This document shows positions 6,456-7,829 of a DNA stretch of 7,829 nt, piece after piece. The stretch lies in assembly GCA_900771305.1 (NCBI GenBank), contig CAAGNL010000163.1:1-7829 (forward strand), read 5' to 3'. The number at the start of each line of letters is the position of its first letter. The first letter of the stretch is position 1. Origin of the DNA: Kiritimatiellia bacterium (lineage in GTDB: Bacteria; Verrucomicrobiota; Kiritimatiellia; RFP12; UBA1067). A program made the translations under genes and the position numbers. Below the pieces are notes generated by a model. The model saw only the letters and a list, made by a program, of their open reading frames with translations, was not told the origin of the DNA and made no database searches.

Positions 6456-7040
6456 ATGAGAAGCGCTGAAATCGAGCGGAATACGAAGGAAACCAAGATC
6501 AAGCTGAGCCTCAACCTCGACGGTGAGGGGAAAGGTGAAATCAACACCGGCATCGGATTCTTCAACCATATGCTGGAGCTGCTCAAGAAGCATGCGCTGA
6601 TCGACCTCTCGGTGACCTGCGACGGCGATCTCGACGTCGACTACCACCACACGGTGGAGGATGTCGGGCTTGTGCTGGGGCAGGCCCTCAATCAGGCGCT
6701 GGGCGACCGGAAGGGCATCACGCGCTACGGATTCTGCAGTGTACCGATGGACGAGGCGCTCTGCGAGACCTCCATCGACCTGGGAGGGCGTCCGTTCCTC
6801 GTCTTCATCACCCCAAAGAAGCATCTGATGGTGCGTGACTTCGAGGTGAAGCTGCTGGAGGAGTTCTTCCGCTCGGTGAGCGTCGAGGGGCGCCTCAACA
6901 TCCATGCCCGCGAGATCTACGGCGACGAGACGCACCATGTGTGCGAGGGAATCTTCAAGAGCTTTGCCCGCGCGCTGCGTCAGGCGGTTGCGAACGACCC
7001 GCGCGAGAAGGGCGTGCCGTCCTCGAAGGGCGTACTTTAA
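6456..7040 (+). CDS. hisB: Imidazoleglycerol-phosphate dehydratase
   Basis: A 194-residue cytoplasmic enzyme catalysing step six of histidine biosynthesis: dehydration of imidazole-glycerol phosphate to imidazole-acetol phosphate, using Mn in a 24-mer. Seen: a two-fold internal repeat of metal-binding motifs, HHTVEDVG (64-71) and HHVCEGIFKS (160-169), with the conserved GIGFFNHML (32-40), PMDEA (97-101) and the usual KGVL C-terminus. Position 37 is Asn where Asp is common in the family. The length matches the monofunctional enzyme; there is no fused histidinol phosphatase as in enterobacteria. The start is ATG 6456, four bases after AAAGGAG; an in-frame ATG at 6432 lies upstream of that ribosome site and inside the predicted -10, so it was not chosen. 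No other his gene lies in the window, so hisB is separate from any his operon here. Confidence 0.96.
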   Translation: MRSAEIERNTKETKIKLSLNLDGEGKGEINTGIGFFNHMLELLKKHALIDLSVTCDGDLDVDYHHTVEDVGLVLGQALNQALGDRKGITRYGFCSVPMDEALCETSIDLGGRPFLVFITPKKHLMVRDFEVKLLEEFFRSVSVEGRLNIHAREIYGDETHHVCEGIFKSFARALRQAVANDPREKGVPSSKGVL

Positions 7041-7045
7041 GTCCG

Positions 7046-7089
7046 CAAATTTGCCTGTCCACCGTTCTTGACGGTCCCAGGCGAATTTG
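7046..7089 (+). terminator. Long hairpin after hisB, overlapping the gap promoter
   Basis: 7046-7057 pairs with 7078-7089 (12 pairs, one of them T-G). After a 3/2-base internal loop, ACCGT (7061-7065) pairs with ACGGT (7071-7075) around a five-base loop. This begins six bases after the hisB stop, so a role in 3'-end formation or mRNA protection is likely. No T run follows directly (TTTTT comes only at 7105-7109), so it is not a textbook intrinsic terminator. It also contains a perfect 10-base palindrome GCAAATTTGC (7045-7054), and the gap promoter -35 lies in its loop and inner stem, so an operator role is also possible. Confidence 0.55.
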
Positions 7090-7096
7090 ATATATT
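7068..7096 (+). promoter_or_regulatory. Strong sigma-70-type promoter for gap
   Basis: TTGACG (7068-7073; 5 of 6 to consensus), exactly 17 bases, then TATATT (7091-7096; 5 of 6), with TG in the extended -10 position (7088-7089). This is the best promoter in the window and fits a highly expressed glycolytic gene. Transcription would begin near 7103, giving a leader of about 52 bases. The leader has a small GGAA/TTCC stem (7118-7121, 7126-7129) and AAGGAG at 7141-7146, nine bases before the ATG. Confidence 0.72.
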
Positions 7097-7155
7097 AATA
7101 CTCGTTTTTCCGACGGGGGAAGGTCTTCCGAAGGGATCAAAAGGAGTTAAAAGAA

Positions 7156-7829
7156 ATGGCTATCAAGGTTGGTATCAACGGCTTCGGCCGTATCGGCCGC
7201 ATGGTTTTCCGCGCGGCGGTTGAGAACTTCGCGAACGACATCGAGATCGTCGGCATCAACGACCTCCTCGACCCCGACTACCTCGCTTACATGCTGAAGT
7301 ACGACTCCGTGCACGGCACGTTCAAGCATGACATCAAGGTCGACGGTACGACGATGATCGTCGATGGCAAGAAGATCCGCCTCACGGCCGAGAAGGATCC
7401 GACCCAGCTCAAGTGGAACGAAGTCGGCGCCGACGTCGTCGTCGAGTCCACCGGCCTCTTCCTCACGGACGAGAAGGCCCGTATGCACATCCAGGCTGGT
7501 GCCAAGAAGGTCATCATGTCCGCTCCTTCCAAGGACGCGACCCCGATGTTCGTCTACGGCGTCAACCACACGACGTACGCCGGCCAGGACATCATCTCCA
7601 ACGCCTCCTGCACGACGAACTGCCTCGCGCCGATCTCCAAGGTCCTCAACGACAGCTTCGGCATCAAGCGTGGTCTCATGACGACGATCCACGCCGCCAC
7701 GGCGACGCAGAAGACGGTCGATGGCCCGTCCAAGAAGGACTGGCGCGGTGGCCGCGGCATCCTCGAGAACATGATTCCGTCCTCCACAGGCGCGGCCAAG
7801 GCCGTCGGCAAGGTTCTCCCGGCCCTCAA
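7156..7829 (+). CDS. gap: Glyceraldehyde-3-phosphate dehydrogenase, 3' end cut by the window edge
   Basis: The first 224 residues of a cytoplasmic NAD-dependent GAPDH, which converts glyceraldehyde-3-phosphate, phosphate and NAD to 1,3-bisphosphoglycerate in glycolysis. Seen: the Rossmann dinucleotide motif GINGFGRIG (6-14); D36 in GIND, the residue that normally favours NAD over NADP; catalytic C152 in SNASCTTNC; and H179 in TTIHAATATQKTVDG, followed by DWRGGRG (195-201) and IPSSTGAAKAVGKVLP (207-222). The HAATATQKTVDGPSKKDWRGGR-type segment resembles E. coli GapA and the eukaryotic enzymes more than the HAYTNDQ type of many Gram-positives and cyanobacteria. About 110 residues are missing beyond the window. 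AAGGAG and the promoter upstream support the ATG at 7156. Codons ending in C dominate, as expected for high expression. Confidence 0.97.
   Translation, partial: MAIKVGINGFGRIGRMVFRAAVENFANDIEIVGINDLLDPDYLAYMLKYDSVHGTFKHDIKVDGTTMIVDGKKIRLTAEKDPTQLKWNEVGADVVVESTGLFLTDEKARMHIQAGAKKVIMSAPSKDATPMFVYGVNHTTYAGQDIISNASCTTNCLAPISKVLNDSFGIKRGLMTTIHAATATQKTVDGPSKKDWRGGRGILENMIPSSTGAAKAVGKVLPAL

Noticed and set aside
7147..7692. A 181-codon minus-strand open frame opposite gap
   Set aside because: It mirrors the strongly biased codons of gap. Asp/Val/Arg repeats and the absence of any motif mark it as a shadow.

Overview
The window carries six protein genes on GC-rich DNA, with little intergenic space. 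A GAPDH of the E. coli GapA type, a monofunctional HisB, an NtrC-type two-component pair and secreted glycoside hydrolases together suggest a Gram-negative heterotrophic bacterium that degrades plant polysaccharides. My best guess is a member of the PVC group (Verrucomicrobiota/Kiritimatiellota/Lentisphaerota-like), but nothing in the sequence proves the phylum. I see no tRNA, rRNA, CRISPR array, insertion sequence or phage gene.

Layout. Minus strand, 2520 to 17: a soluble PAS-domain histidine kinase followed by its sigma-54-type response regulator, joined by a GTGA start/stop overlap. A 113-base divergent intergenic region (2521-2633) holds a promoter for each direction and a perfect 7+7 inverted repeat between their -10 elements. 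Plus strand: a secreted GH36-type alpha-galactosidase (2634-4880), and 49 bases later a secreted clan GH-A (GH5-like) hydrolase (4930-6336). A 119-base gap follows, with tandem repeats and a set of mutually exclusive hairpins. Then hisB (6456-7040), a 115-base gap with a long hairpin overlapping a strong promoter, and the first two thirds of gap (7156 to the window edge).

How the genes work together. The two hydrolases look like a small exported pair, plausibly for galactosyl-decorated beta-mannan: the alpha-galactosidase would remove side chains and the GH5-like enzyme would act on the backbone. This substrate is inferred from the gene pair and not shown by either sequence alone. The two-component system faces the hydrolases across a shared regulatory region, but I found no convincing sigma-54 (-24/-12) site there, so control of the hydrolases by the regulator is only a hypothesis. 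hisB (histidine biosynthesis) and gap (glycolysis) look like housekeeping genes with their own promoters. Four candidate promoters share an extended -10 of the form TGnTAnnnT.

I do not see a clearly new biological system. The parts most worth checking are the three intergenic regions with nested inverted repeats and the altered active-site signature of the alpha-galactosidase.
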